This document shows, piece by piece, positions 1 through 8,581 of a DNA stretch of 64,000 bases (the first letter of the stretch is position 1; every line of letters starts with the position of its first letter). The position numbers were made by a program, and so were the translations under genes. Origin of the DNA: Phytophthora quininea (Eukaryota > Oomycota > Peronosporomycetes > Peronosporales > Peronosporaceae). The notes below the pieces were generated by a model. That model made no database searches, had not been told where the DNA came from, and saw only the letters and a list, made by a program, of their open reading frames with translations. Location of the stretch: the NCBI GenBank assembly GCA_011947345.1, contig JAAVTG010000618.1, positions 124,001-188,000 on the forward strand. The letters run 5' to 3'.

Positions 1-1
1 C

Positions 2-1464
2 GACGGGGGCAGGTCATCCACGCGGGAAGTTTCACAAAAGTTTCTTTTTGTTGATGAGCCTGGTGGAACGGGAAAGTCTACGCTACTTCAATACATTTTG
101 GCCAGGGTGCGTCTGGATGGGAAGATTGCACTTGCTGTTGCGTCCAGTGGAATTGCATCTCCACTTCCCATGGGCGGGCGTACGGCGCATTCTACTTTCA
201 AAATTCCGCTGAAACTGGACAAGGATTCTACGTGTTCGATTTTCAAACAATCGCACCTGCGCAAGCTTATCCAGCAGACCAGTTTGGTCATTTGGGATGA
301 AGCTCCGATGACGCATCGCCACGCGTTTGAGGCTGTCGACCGAACGGTACGGGACATTATGGATAACCCCAGGGAGCCTTTCGGCGGAAGGGTTTTTGTG
401 CTCTCAGGAGATTTCCGCCAGATCCTTCCTGTCGTGAAGAGAGGCACGCCTGCAGAAACGATCAATGCATGTATAAAGGAATCGCCTCTGTGGAGACACT
501 TTTTGCAGGTTCGGTTAACACAGAACATGCGCATTGGGAGCGAGGGGACAGGAGAAAGCGACGAGGATATCCTCTCTTTCTCTGAATTTTTGCTTGCCGT
601 TGGAGAGGGTCGGCACGAAAAACGTGCTGATCTTGGCAATGACTACATCAAGATTCCTGCTGATATGCTGGTCCCAAATCCTCCTGTAGAAGACGATAAG
701 GACGAGGAAATAGCTCCAGGGGCAATACCAAGGGGTATGACTCGCATCATTGACGCAATGTATGCCGACGTTGCGAATCCGGAGGTTGCGACGGATGGAT
801 ATTTTGCCAGTCGGACCATTTTGCCGACTACGAACGAGACGGTACGGAGAATCAACGAGGCAGTCGCAGCTCGACTTCCGGAGACAGCGCGGGAGTATTT
901 GTCGGTAGACTCGGTGGAGGATGATGACGGAACGTTTTTCGAGCAGGAGCTCCTCCACTCGGTGAACATGAACGGGATTCCACCTCACAGACTGTTGCTC
1001 AAGAAGGGCATCCCCATCATGATGATGAGAAATCATGATGATGAGAAGTCTGAACCCGGATCTTGGACTGTGCAACGGGACGCGTCTACGAATCGTCGAC
1101 TTGAAGGACCACGTCATTCGAGCAACAATTATGACTGAAGAACGAGCAGGTCAAGAAGTACTCATCCCGAGAATTATGTTCGTGAGCGACGACGACAACT
1201 CCGATTCCCCTTCCGGCTACGACGAAAGCAGTTCCCCGTGCAACCAGCACTCGCCATGACGATTAACAAGGCCCAAGGTCAGACGGTGTTAAACTTGAGG
1301 CTGTACTTGGCTTCCCCGTGCTTTCCCATGGCCAGTTGTATGTGGCGTTGTCTCGCGTGACGTCCCGAAGCAAGTTCACGGCGTTGATTGAGTATCCAGA
1401 GTTCGTAGATCCAGACGGAGGAGCGTACACGAGAAACATCGAGTACTCGCAGATTTTCGATTAG
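2..1464 (+). pseudogene. Helitron PIF1-like helicase domain, frameshifted
   Basis: C-terminal helicase half of a Helitron RepHel protein, the DNA-unwinding motor of rolling-circle transposition. The frame is open from the left edge. Walker A (GGTGKST) is encoded near 69-89, Walker B (VIWDEAP) near 289-309, and the PIF1 signature with GDFRQILPV near 409-435. The first frame stops at 1138. The family C-terminus continues in a second frame (GLCNGTRL, about 1047-1070), then a third (FPFRLRR, then AMTINKAQGQT at about 1253-1285), and finally a frame containing HGQLYVALSRVTSRS, which ends at the stop at 1462-1464. At least two or three frame breaks are therefore present. This is either an inactive copy or one affected by the single-base losses seen throughout the window. 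The family assignment is very secure. Confidence 0.85.
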
Positions 1465-2302
1465 GAGTCGAGGTGCATTTCTAGGCTAGATGTAGTAGCT
1501 TGCCACAACGAACTAGAACCTGTTTATTTTGGACAAATGGCACTTGGCACTTTCATGTTTCATAAAATATTTTATAAGCCTGTACGTTTTATTGTGAAAA
1601 GCACTCGGAATGTCTAATCAAATAGTAAATCAGCCGTTTTGGAACGTAATTAAGAGAAGGACGCTCTAATTTGTTTCTGTCGTACCTTAAATTATAGTTA
1701 CGTACTATTATTTAAGCTCATTTTAATGACCAATCCCATCTGCAGCTTTTTATACTAATGCGCCGGTTTTGGTCTCTAAATAGGTCGGAATGTCAGCGTG
1801 AAACTCGGCATTCCGAGGCACCACGCACATATAAAACTACCAGGATCAGCACGATGCAAGCACTAGCGCGAGTCTCAGTTAAAATCGGTTCTATCACCAG
1901 GACGAGGCGAACTAATGCCAAAATCTGACCGACGCGGACGCATGGGACACCGTACGCGTAATGCAGCACTACAGCTCGCCAACGGAATTCTGGTGCGTAC
2001 ATTTACAGGGTCTGCTCTGCCACTTTTACCGTTCTGACTACACTACTACCATACAGTGATCACAATCATCCCGATTAACAGCCACGTCGCTTCTTTTCCA
2101 CACTTATTTAGTTTGCATCAGTGTTGATTTACATGCGTTTTTATTTGGCTACAGGCCCGATTTGTGTCGCCTTCGCGTGTGACAAAACACTTGGTTTTTA
2201 CAATAGATTAAACTACTTAGTAATTTGTGCGAAAAGCTAACTCAACCCGCCGGAGCGTAGCGGAGGCGGGCGGTCCACACAGCTGCATCAAACCATAACC
2301 CA

Positions 2303-2330
2303 CCGCCGCGTAGCGGCGGCGTTCGGCTAG
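2303..2330 (+). repeat. Helitron 3' terminal hairpin and CTAG end
   Basis: Arms CCGCCGC (2303-2309) and GCGGCGG (2313-2319) with loop GTA, eight bases of spacer, then CTAG ending at 2330, followed by T. This is the canonical Helitron 3' end (hairpin about 10 nt before CTRR, insertion between A and T). Confidence 0.85.
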
Positions 2331-2765
2331 TATGTTCAGAGCGAGAATAGTCTCCATTGCTTCAACGTGGCCATTACTTGCTGCAGCGATAGCCAACGGG
2401 ATGGTCGCTCAACATCCCGGTCTGTCCAGTAATTGCCGAAGCCACAGCACTTGACTCGATTCTACCGCCTTCATCGCAGCTCCAATAAGTGGCAATAATA
2501 GCTCGCTGACCATGCCAACAATGTGTGGTAGTCCGTCTCGGATGGGAGGGGCAGGCGCCATCGCACCACCTCGTCTCGGACTTTAACAGGAATTCCATCA
2601 TCACCACGCAAGTTATCGTTTTTGAGTCTGGAGCGTTTAGTCTAGATCTCATACGATGAACGAGAAAATGGCAATTCGAGGCCACTTCGCTTCCCGGCAT
2701 TCTAATTGAAATGTCTTTCTTCGTAATGCGCGGCAAAGTGGCAAATCAAAATATGGCAAGAAGGT
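2331..2765 (-). pseudogene. Ankyrin-repeat gene fragment cut by the Helitron
   Basis: This stretch is a diverged paralogue of 49669-49997. Read on the minus strand next to the Helitron boundary it encodes an ankyrin-type helix pair (AIAAASNGHVEAMETILAL), matching AIAAASNGHAEAVETIFAL at the other locus. Coding similarity stops exactly at the Helitron junction. This copy carries about 107 bp (roughly 2467-2573) that the 49.8-kb copy lacks. No intact reading frame remains. About 200 bp to the right (2766-2964) precede the first crystallin-like gene, and no feature was recognised there. Confidence 0.6.
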
Positions 2766-2964
2766 GGTTTAAACGTTTGGCGTGTTCATAGTTTACAACT
2801 CGATGATAATCTACGACATTTTTAAGATGGTAAAGAGTTGGAATCGCCGAATGAAATCATAATAGAGCTCGTCGTACCACTCGAATGCCATCCAAATTTT
2901 CTCGAACGATGTTATGGAGGTGCTAAAGTCCTTAGTCGTGCTCTTCAGCCTGCGTTTTGATGTA

Positions 2965-3462
2965 ATGTCGACTTCCTCTCATCCCGTCGCTGTGTTCTTG
3001 TTGGTCGGCATGTTCACGGAGAAATGTTTGGGTGATAGCGATGTGAAGGCCTACACTCCCTTTGAAGGCCAGATCAAGCTCTACTCCGGCATCTACTACA
3101 ACAACCTGCTGCTGGTGATGAACTTTGCCGTCCCCAATAGCTGCTACAACATCAACTGTGACGGCCTCGACAACAAAGTCGCGTCTGCAAAGTGGTCGGG
3201 GCTTACGACGACAGGTTGGGCTGGGAAGGCCTTCATCACCTTTTACGCAGACAAGAAATGTGGTGGCAACCAGCAGTCGGTGCGACTTCCCCACGGCGGA
3301 GGAATCCGCGAGTTCGCATCCAAGGAAATCAACGACAATATTTCATCCTTCATGGTGCGATCCATGTCTCGCATCAGACGCCACGGGGTCGCGAATGTGT
3401 GCAGTTGGTCAGGCTTCAACCTCGGAGGCGAATTGTCTGAAGCCGACAACAAGAACCAGTAG
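2965..3462 (+). CDS. Secreted beta/gamma-crystallin-like protein 1
   Basis: A 165-residue protein with an N-terminal hydrophobic stretch compatible with a signal peptide. It has one two-motif Greek-key domain: KLYSGIYYNNLL opens motif A and FITFYADKKCGG opens motif B. Each motif ends with a segment like the microbial crystallin calcium site N/D-N/D-x-x-S/T-S: DNKVAS (fifth position deviant) and NDNISS (exact). A conserved Cys pair (CYNINC) sits in motif A. The start at 2965 was chosen over an in-frame ATG at 2914 because it gives a leader aligned with the neighbouring paralogue (MSTSS versus MTSSS). First of three head-to-tail plus-strand paralogues. The function of this oomycete family is not known to me; an extracellular or cell-surface role is inferred from the leader. 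Confidence 0.75.
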   Translation: MSTSSHPVAVFLLVGMFTEKCLGDSDVKAYTPFEGQIKLYSGIYYNNLLLVMNFAVPNSCYNINCDGLDNKVASAKWSGLTTTGWAGKAFITFYADKKCGGNQQSVRLPHGGGIREFASKEINDNISSFMVRSMSRIRRHGVANVCSWSGFNLGGELSEADNKNQ

Positions 3463-3633
3463 CTAATCCAATCAATGGTACTCTTGCATCCACGTTCTTT
3501 AGATTTTTGTCTGGCAGAATCGAACGAAAATCATGAGCAGGCTCGAAAGCTTTCACCGTACATACATGGCCAATCTGTTTGCCTTCTCATTATCCAATAT
3601 CCAATTTCGTTGGAACCCCACAAGCCCACAGCC

Positions 3634-4140
3634 ATGACTTCATCCAGCAAGTTTAGTGCTGGCGTCCTCATACTCTTCGCAGCCTTCACCTGCTCCATGT
3701 CTGCTGGGATCATCGGTCGGTTCGACAATGCCGTCGTGAAGCTCTACTCTGGCATTTACTACAATGACCCGCTACTGACTCTCAACATCATGACCCCGAA
3801 CCGATGCTACAACATCGACTGCAGCTATCTGGACGACAAGGTTGCGTCGGCCAAGTGGACGGGACTACCGACGACGGGGATCGCCGGGAAGGCGTACATT
3901 GTGTTCCACGAAGACAGCGACTGCAGCGGCAACAAATTCGCCATCACACTGCCCCATAACGGGGGCATTCGAGACTTCTCGGGCCACAAAATCAACGGCC
4001 AAATCTCGTCCTTCATGGTGTTATCGCAAATCCAGAGCGTCGACAATGGACAATCCGAGGTGTGCAACTGGGTCGGCTCCAACGTTGTGGGTGGTTCGGC
4101 GTCGGAAGATAACATTTCCGGAGTCAACGCCACCGTCTAA
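3634..4140 (+). CDS. Secreted beta/gamma-crystallin-like protein 2
   Basis: A 168-residue paralogue of the gene 170 bp upstream, with signal peptide MTSSSKFSAGVLILFAAFTC. The single Greek-key domain carries CYNIDC and the two calcium-type segments DDKVAS (fifth position deviant) and NGQISS (second position deviant). It ends with a Ser/Asn-rich tail. The frame is open further upstream (an in-frame ATG at 3475), but 3634 gives the leader typical of the family. It is closest to protein 1 in its hydrophobic core (LPTTGIAGKAYIVF versus LTTTGWAGKAFITF), so the pair looks like a local tandem duplication. Confidence 0.78.
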   Translation: MTSSSKFSAGVLILFAAFTCSMSAGIIGRFDNAVVKLYSGIYYNDPLLTLNIMTPNRCYNIDCSYLDDKVASAKWTGLPTTGIAGKAYIVFHEDSDCSGNKFAITLPHNGGIRDFSGHKINGQISSFMVLSQIQSVDNGQSEVCNWVGSNVVGGSASEDNISGVNATV

Positions 4141-4244
4141 TTGACGTCATCGTCACTGCTTGTTCTACTTTGCTTTCAGTTTAATGGAATCGCGTTCTTT
4201 ATCATCCATTCTTTTAGGCATCGCTGTCGATCTGCACATTTGTT

Positions 4245-4263
4245 TTCATTTTTTAATTTGCTC
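4245..4263 (+). promoter_or_regulatory. Oomycete Inr + FPR core promoter
   Basis: TTCATTTT at 4245-4252 matches the oomycete initiator consensus YTCANTYY. The following TAATTTGCTC at 4254-4263 matches the flanking-promoter-region consensus MAWTTTNYYS at 9 of 10 positions. It lies 11 nt before the ATG at 4274, implying a very short leader. Confidence 0.65.
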
Positions 4264-4273
4264 GACCACGATC

Positions 4274-4753
4274 ATGCTCCTCCAGACTTTCTTTCTTGCG
4301 GTTTTCATCGCCGTCGTGGCGGCAACAGAAGCCGTAGAGAAGTTTTCAGGTACGATTAAACTCTACCGTGACAACGACTGGAAGGACCTGCTCGCGACGT
4401 ACAAGATCTCCAAGGCCAACCGCTGCTACAACTTGGCCGGCTGCGGTGATCTCAACGATATCGTGTCGTCAGCTAAATGGGAGGGACTACCGACAACCGC
4501 CACGTACACTGACAGCAGAAGCTCTAGCGCCCAGATCACCTTTTACGCCAACAGTGACTGCAGAAATGGCTATCGTCGGGACTATCCGACAAACGCAGTC
4601 AACAAGCAGGCGTTTGGGGATTCCGGTATCGACAGAATGATCTCCTCGCTCATGATTTTGCAGTATGCCAACACTGTGAAGGACGGGATTTACAGCATGT
4701 GTTCTCTTGAGACTGAGGCCGCCACGGTGACTACCACGACCAATATCTCGTAA
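4274..4753 (+). CDS. Secreted beta/gamma-crystallin-like protein 3
   Basis: A 159-residue protein with a clear signal peptide (MLLQTFFLAVFIAVVAA). The domain has KLYRDNDWKDLL and ITFYANSDCRNG motif openings, Cys pair CYNLAGC, an exact first calcium-type segment (NDIVSS) and a degenerate second one (DRMISS). The Thr-rich tail resembles that of protein 5. The Inr/FPR promoter 11 nt upstream fixes the start at 4274 rather than the longer in-frame possibility at 4160. Its last 267 nt overlap, on the opposite strand, the extended reading frame of protein 4. Confidence 0.8.
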   Translation: MLLQTFFLAVFIAVVAATEAVEKFSGTIKLYRDNDWKDLLATYKISKANRCYNLAGCGDLNDIVSSAKWEGLPTTATYTDSRSSSAQITFYANSDCRNGYRRDYPTNAVNKQAFGDSGIDRMISSLMILQYANTVKDGIYSMCSLETEAATVTTTTNIS

Positions 4754-5221
4754 AACAATACAATTTGTTAGCTTGCAAATACTCTGGATGCCATTCGTGA
4801 CCCCCGTGTCGGTCATTATAAACATGAAGGACGAGGCCACGTCGTTGATCTCCACTGCTCCAAAAGCAACCGCTTGTTCGTACGACGCTGGCCATCCTTG
4901 ACTTGTGCCGGTGCAGTCGATGTCTCGGCAGAACATGAGTAGAGAGGTTGTGCCCCCACGAAAGTAGGCTATCAGTGGCAACCCCTTCCACGATGCCGAC
5001 GAAATCTGGTCGTCAAGCTCCCCGCAGGCGAGATTGAAGCGCAAGTCGCTGATCTTGAAGCGGAACGTGAGCAGCAGAGAGTTGAAATTGATGTCCTTGT
5101 ACAGCTTAAGCTCACCCGTCCAGGAAGAACTTGACGAAGTGGACTCGGTGCCGTTGGTTGCGACGACGATAGCAGCCACAGCAACAAGCATGAGAACGAA
5201 AACAGCAAGCGGCTCTATCAT
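4487..5221 (-). CDS. Secreted beta/gamma-crystallin-like protein 4, with antisense C-terminal extension
   Basis: Signal peptide MIEPLAVFVLMLVAVAAIVV, a Ser-rich linker, then the Greek-key domain with both calcium-type segments exact (DDQISS and NDVASS). The family domain ends at SICKLTN (about 4763), but no stop follows. The frame continues about 90 codons into the antisense of protein 3 and stops at 4487. Paralogues end 10-20 residues after the last domain Cys, so the extension is probably not functional: either the original stop was lost at the tail-to-tail junction or one base is missing nearby. The start at 5221 (ATG) gives the leader. An alternative start one codon upstream is GTG. Confidence 0.68.
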   Translation of the reverse strand: MIEPLAVFVLMLVAVAAIVVATNGTESTSSSSSWTGELKLYKDINFNSLLLTFRFKISDLRFNLACGELDDQISSASWKGLPLIAYFRGGTTSLLMFCRDIDCTGTSQGWPASYEQAVAFGAVEINDVASSFMFIMTDTGVTNGIQSICKLTNCIVLRDIGRGSHRGGLSLKRTHAVNPVLHSVGILQNHERGDHSVDTGIPKRLLVDCVCRIVPTIAISAVTVGVKGDLGARASAVSVRGGCR

Positions 5222-5311
5222 CACAACGAGAAGATTGACAAAGAGCTCTACAGGACCACCGATCGCTCATGAGATAAAAGGCAACTCAGTTTAAGAGGCA
5301 AGCTGACTTCC

Positions 5312-5797
5312 CTACGACGACTCGGACATGGTCGTGGTTGTTATCAGGGCGTTCTCGGTTTCCAGCTCACAAATGCGGTGAGTGCCGTTCTCGATTCCGG
5401 TCGAGTATTGCAGTATCATGAAGGACGACACGACGTCGTTGAACGACCTGGCACTGAACGCCTGTACACCTCCCCACTTTGTCGGGAAGCTCTCGCTGGT
5501 GCCGGTGCAGTCGCTGTCAGCATAGAACGCCACCTGCGCGTTGGTTCCTCCTTCGTACGTGGCGGTTGTCGGCAGTCCCTTCCACTCGACCGACGACACG
5601 GCGTCGTTCAGGTTGCCATTGCCACACCCGGCAAAGTTATAGCAGCGATTGGCCCGATAGACCATCATCGTCGCGAGAAGATGTTTCAAATTGACGTCTC
5701 GGTAGAACTGGATGTAGCCCGAAAACTTCTCGACCGAGCCCGTTGCCGCTACGGTGACGGCAAGGACAGCTAGGAGACAAATCTGCAGCACGGCCAT
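5312..5797 (-). CDS. Secreted beta/gamma-crystallin-like protein 5
   Basis: A 161-residue protein with signal peptide MAVLQICLLAVLAVTVAA and a Greek-key domain. Both calcium-type segments are exact (NDAVSS and NDVVSS), making it, with protein 4, the best candidate calcium binder of the cluster. It shares VEKFSG, RANRCYN and GLPTTATY with protein 3, from which it is separated by protein 4. It ends with a Thr/Ser-rich tail. The start at 5797 is preferred to the in-frame ATG at 5821 because it begins the hydrophobic leader directly. The stop is 90 bp before the protein 4 start on the same strand. Confidence 0.78.
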   Translation of the reverse strand: MAVLQICLLAVLAVTVAATGSVEKFSGYIQFYRDVNLKHLLATMMVYRANRCYNFAGCGNGNLNDAVSSVEWKGLPTTATYEGGTNAQVAFYADSDCTGTSESFPTKWGGVQAFSARSFNDVVSSFMILQYSTGIENGTHRICELETENALITTTTMSESS

Positions 5798-5962
5798 GAT
5801 CAAAGTCGAGTTCAGGGGCAATCACCAAATCTCAAAGCGGAAAAGTAATGCCGTTACGCACGAAATCGAAGGGAACGAAAGTCGGGTACTAGGCCATCCA
5901 TCGTTTCGTCATTTGCTGGAGACAACGCTGGTTCATTAATTCAAAAAGCTTCTAGCCAGCGT

Positions 5963-7384
5963 CTAAGCCTCCTTCGTAAGCGACAGCAAGCCTTGGTGTT
6001 CGTCCACTTCTCCGTGGATCTCCTCCACAAGCGCACGGACAGCTCTCGTCACCTCTTCGGGCTTCTCGTGGTGGATGCAATGGCCGGCGTCCTTCACCAC
6101 AAGATGCACACTCTGCTTGCTAACAGTCTGCGCCAATTTGGTCTGTCCTTCGAGCCACTTGCGTTCCAGTGCCACGAGCATATCCGGCGTCACACCAGGC
6201 TGCACCTTCATGCTGTCGAACATTCCACTTTTGCCATGGGAAAGCACCACACAAGGGAAGTCGAACGGCTTGGTGCCTGCTGCGGCATCCCGGAAACGCT
6301 GTTCTGTCTTGGGGATGCCTTGGTTCTCGCGTAACGCGCCTTCACGATGAGCCGGCGACGGCGAGAAGTACTCGACATAAGGCAGAGCAATCGGCGAGTA
6401 CTTGGCCTCCAACTTGGAATGCTGGACGAGGTTGACGAGTCGGATGAATCCAATACGCGAGAACAACAACACCGTCTCTCCGTTGCTGTCCATGGAAGTG
6501 AGCGACTCGCGCACCGCCTCCGACACGCTCTCCAGCTCGCCCCGCAGGTTTTCTACAGCGGTGTATCATTCAGTACCGGGCTCTACGAACCAATACACCT
6601 AGCAATCACATACCTTGCAAGGCATCGACCAGCACCAATCCCTCACACTTGGGGCTCTGTGCTCCAACATTGTGCTCCAACTCCTCAGCCAGCTCTCTAC
6701 AACAAAAGTTGCCATCAGTCTACGGTTCAACCTCCAACAAAAACCCCTACCTCATGTTGTATCCTCCTGCTCCATGCGCAACGAGAACTACCTGGCCGGT
6801 CACGTTCAGTTTCTCCAGAATTTGCTTGTACTCTTTGACAATCTACAAGTAAAACACATTAGACACCTTTAGAGAATTCCTCGAAACTACCTCCCTCACC
6901 TGCGTAGACGTGCGCGGCTGAGCTCCCGGCTTGAGAAGCCCAGTCCAGGTCGATCCACCGCCACCACCGTCGTAAACTTGGCCACTTCAGTGGCCACCTT
7001 GTCCCAGTCGAACGACGTCTCGCCCACGCCGCCGTCCAGTAGCACCGTCACGTCCCCTGCCCCTTGACGCTGCGCGTGCACCTGCACCGGCTGGCCGTCG
7101 GGGCCTTCAACCTCCAGCAAGAAGCCGGGAGGTGTCAGCGGGTTGAACGTCTTGGTGGTCTCAATCACGAAGCCGCCGGACGCCAACAACCCCGCGGTCA
7201 CCAGCACGCCGCCCACCATTAGCTTGCCCATCTCCTTGGCCTCCTTCAGCACCATCTCTTTGGTCGGCTTGACGGTCGGACGCGGCTGCGGCTGCGCATC
7301 CGTCTTGGCCTTGGGCGTCTTCTTGGAGAAGCGGCGTGCGCGTTTGACGGGCGCCAGCGCGCGAGCTCCCAGCCGCACGAACAT
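5963..7384 (-). CDS. Membrane-anchored alpha/beta-hydrolase, four exons, one missing base in exon 1
   Basis: Exons 7384-6900, 6842-6751, 6696-6614 and 6552-5963, separated by GT-AG introns of 57, 54 and 61 bp. Residues 1-50 are basic, then comes a transmembrane segment (VGGVLVTAGLLASGGFVI). The hydrolase core follows, with oxyanion region GGVGETSFDW, strand VVAVDRPGLGFS, and a C-terminal DAGHCIHHEKP supplying the catalytic His. The nucleophile elbow reads VAHGAGGYN, with Gly where Ser is expected in GHSxGG, so it may be a non-catalytic or divergent member. One base is missing near 6932, because the conserved KPGAQPRTSTQ that must join exon 2 lies in the next frame. With one base restored all exons join in frame, about 416 residues. 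It is divergent from the TPR gene. Confidence 0.72.
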
Positions 7385-7545
7385 GATCGAGTAAGTGGAT
7401 GATTGGCAAATGGTACACTTATTGTGGGAAGCTACAGAAGCGGGGCGTCACAATACTGAATTTGTAATTTGTATGAGAAAACAGATGCCATGAGTGTTCC
7501 GTAATAAATAGTTTGTGGCCAGCAACGTCAGAATTGCAGTCGACA
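7385..7545. promoter_or_regulatory. Shared 161-bp divergent promoter interval
   Basis: The whole space between the hydrolase start (7384, minus) and the TPR gene start (7546, plus). Both promoters must lie here or inside the genes. No clear YTCANTYY initiator with flanking element was found. Confidence 0.4.
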
Positions 7546-8499
7546 ATGCTGCGTCAAGTGGTGACGACGGCGCTAAGACAGCGCGCTCCCAGAGCCGCAG
7601 TCGGTGGAGACCGCGCCGTTCTGCTGCGATGGAGCTCCACTGAGACCCGCCGACCGACGGTGCAGGTCCTGCACAACAAGCCGCAGACCAGCTACGTGCA
7701 GACGGAGCAGGACATCGCCGCCATGCAGCGCGAGATCCGTGACCACTACAACGCCGGCGACTACCAGGCCGCTTTGAGCTCCGGCCTGCAGTGTCGCGAC
7801 CTGGTCAAGAGTCACTTTGGAGAGAGCCACCCTGTCTACGCCAGCACCGTCACCAACATCGCCCTCATGTACAAGAACCTCGGCCAGATGCAGGAGGCCG
7901 TCGAGGCTTACGAATTTGCGCTGCAGACCTACAAGGACAGCGTGGGCGAGCAACATGCGTCTTTTGCAACGACGCTGTACAACTTGGGACTGGTGTATCG
8001 AGCTGTAGCCATCTCCAGCACTGGCATGGAGAAGGTGACGTCGCTGGAGCAAGCCCTCGAGTGCTTTGCCGAGTCGTTGAAGATCCGCCGCAACATCCTC
8101 GAGCCGGGACACCCGGACATTGCGCTTAGCATGAGCAATATGGGTGTGATCCACTGGCAGAATAAGCAGCCGGAGAAGGCCTTTGCAGCGCTGACGGAGG
8201 CGGTGGAGCTGCTGGAGAGTAAAGTAGGAGCTACTAGTACTCTGACGGCGCTGGCCAAGAACAATCTCGCGTACGCCAAGAAGGAAGCGCGCGAGTACGA
8301 CGATGCCATCAAGTTATACGAGCAAGTGCTGGACGTCCGAAAGCAAGTGCTCGGATCGGCGCACAACGAGACCATCATGGCGCGACACAACCTTGCGGAA
8401 GCCTATCGCTCGAGCGGCAACGAGGACAAGGCGGTGGCGATCCAGAACGAGATTCTCGAGCTGTTTGACGCCGAGTTGGGCGAGGAAGACAACAAGTAG
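7546..8499 (+). CDS. Mitochondrial-type tetratricopeptide (TPR) protein, kinesin-light-chain-like repeats
   Basis: A 317-residue, intron-less protein. Residues 1-40 are rich in Arg, Ala and Ser with no acidic residue before about 25 (MLRQVVTTALRQRAPRAAVG), an apparent mitochondrial targeting sequence. From about residue 60 it is built of 42-residue TPR_12-type repeats. Each has an H-P-x-x-A/V or equivalent turn (FGESHPVYASTVTNIALMY, GEQHASFATTLYNLGLVY, EPGHPDIALSMSNMGVIH, GSAHNETIMARHNLAEAY). Such arrays are protein-interaction scaffolds; the partner is unknown. The ATG at 7546 is the first in frame after the 5' flank and begins the targeting peptide. It is divergently transcribed with the hydrolase. 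Confidence 0.82.
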   Translation: MLRQVVTTALRQRAPRAAVGGDRAVLLRWSSTETRRPTVQVLHNKPQTSYVQTEQDIAAMQREIRDHYNAGDYQAALSSGLQCRDLVKSHFGESHPVYASTVTNIALMYKNLGQMQEAVEAYEFALQTYKDSVGEQHASFATTLYNLGLVYRAVAISSTGMEKVTSLEQALECFAESLKIRRNILEPGHPDIALSMSNMGVIHWQNKQPEKAFAALTEAVELLESKVGATSTLTALAKNNLAYAKKEAREYDDAIKLYEQVLDVRKQVLGSAHNETIMARHNLAEAYRSSGNEDKAVAIQNEILELFDAELGEEDNK

Positions 8500-8581
8500 A
8501 GGCTATGAACATCAATTAACGTTGAGTTGAGTTGGTTTATCTCCTTCAGCTGCCTTAATTAATTAAAAATCGTGCCGTGCC

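Larger units (their letters stand above)
1..2330 (+). mobile_element. Helitron, 3' portion, running in from the left edge
   Basis: Rolling-circle transposon. What is visible is the helicase end of the RepHel gene (to 1464), about 0.85 kb of non-coding tail, and a classic Helitron 3' terminus: a 7-bp GC stem with a 3-nt loop (2303-2319), then CTAG at 2327-2330, then T in the host. The 3' boundary is fixed independently, because sequence from 2331 rightwards matches 49669 onwards, where no Helitron is present and the site reads A|T as expected for Helitrons. The 5' end and the Rep domain lie outside the window. A second GC-rich stem (arms around 2247-2252 and 2266-2271) precedes the terminal one. 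Confidence 0.85.

Noticed and set aside
1793..2002. Short minus-strand frame in the Helitron tail
   Set aside because: Lies in the non-coding 3' part of the element and lacks any motif.
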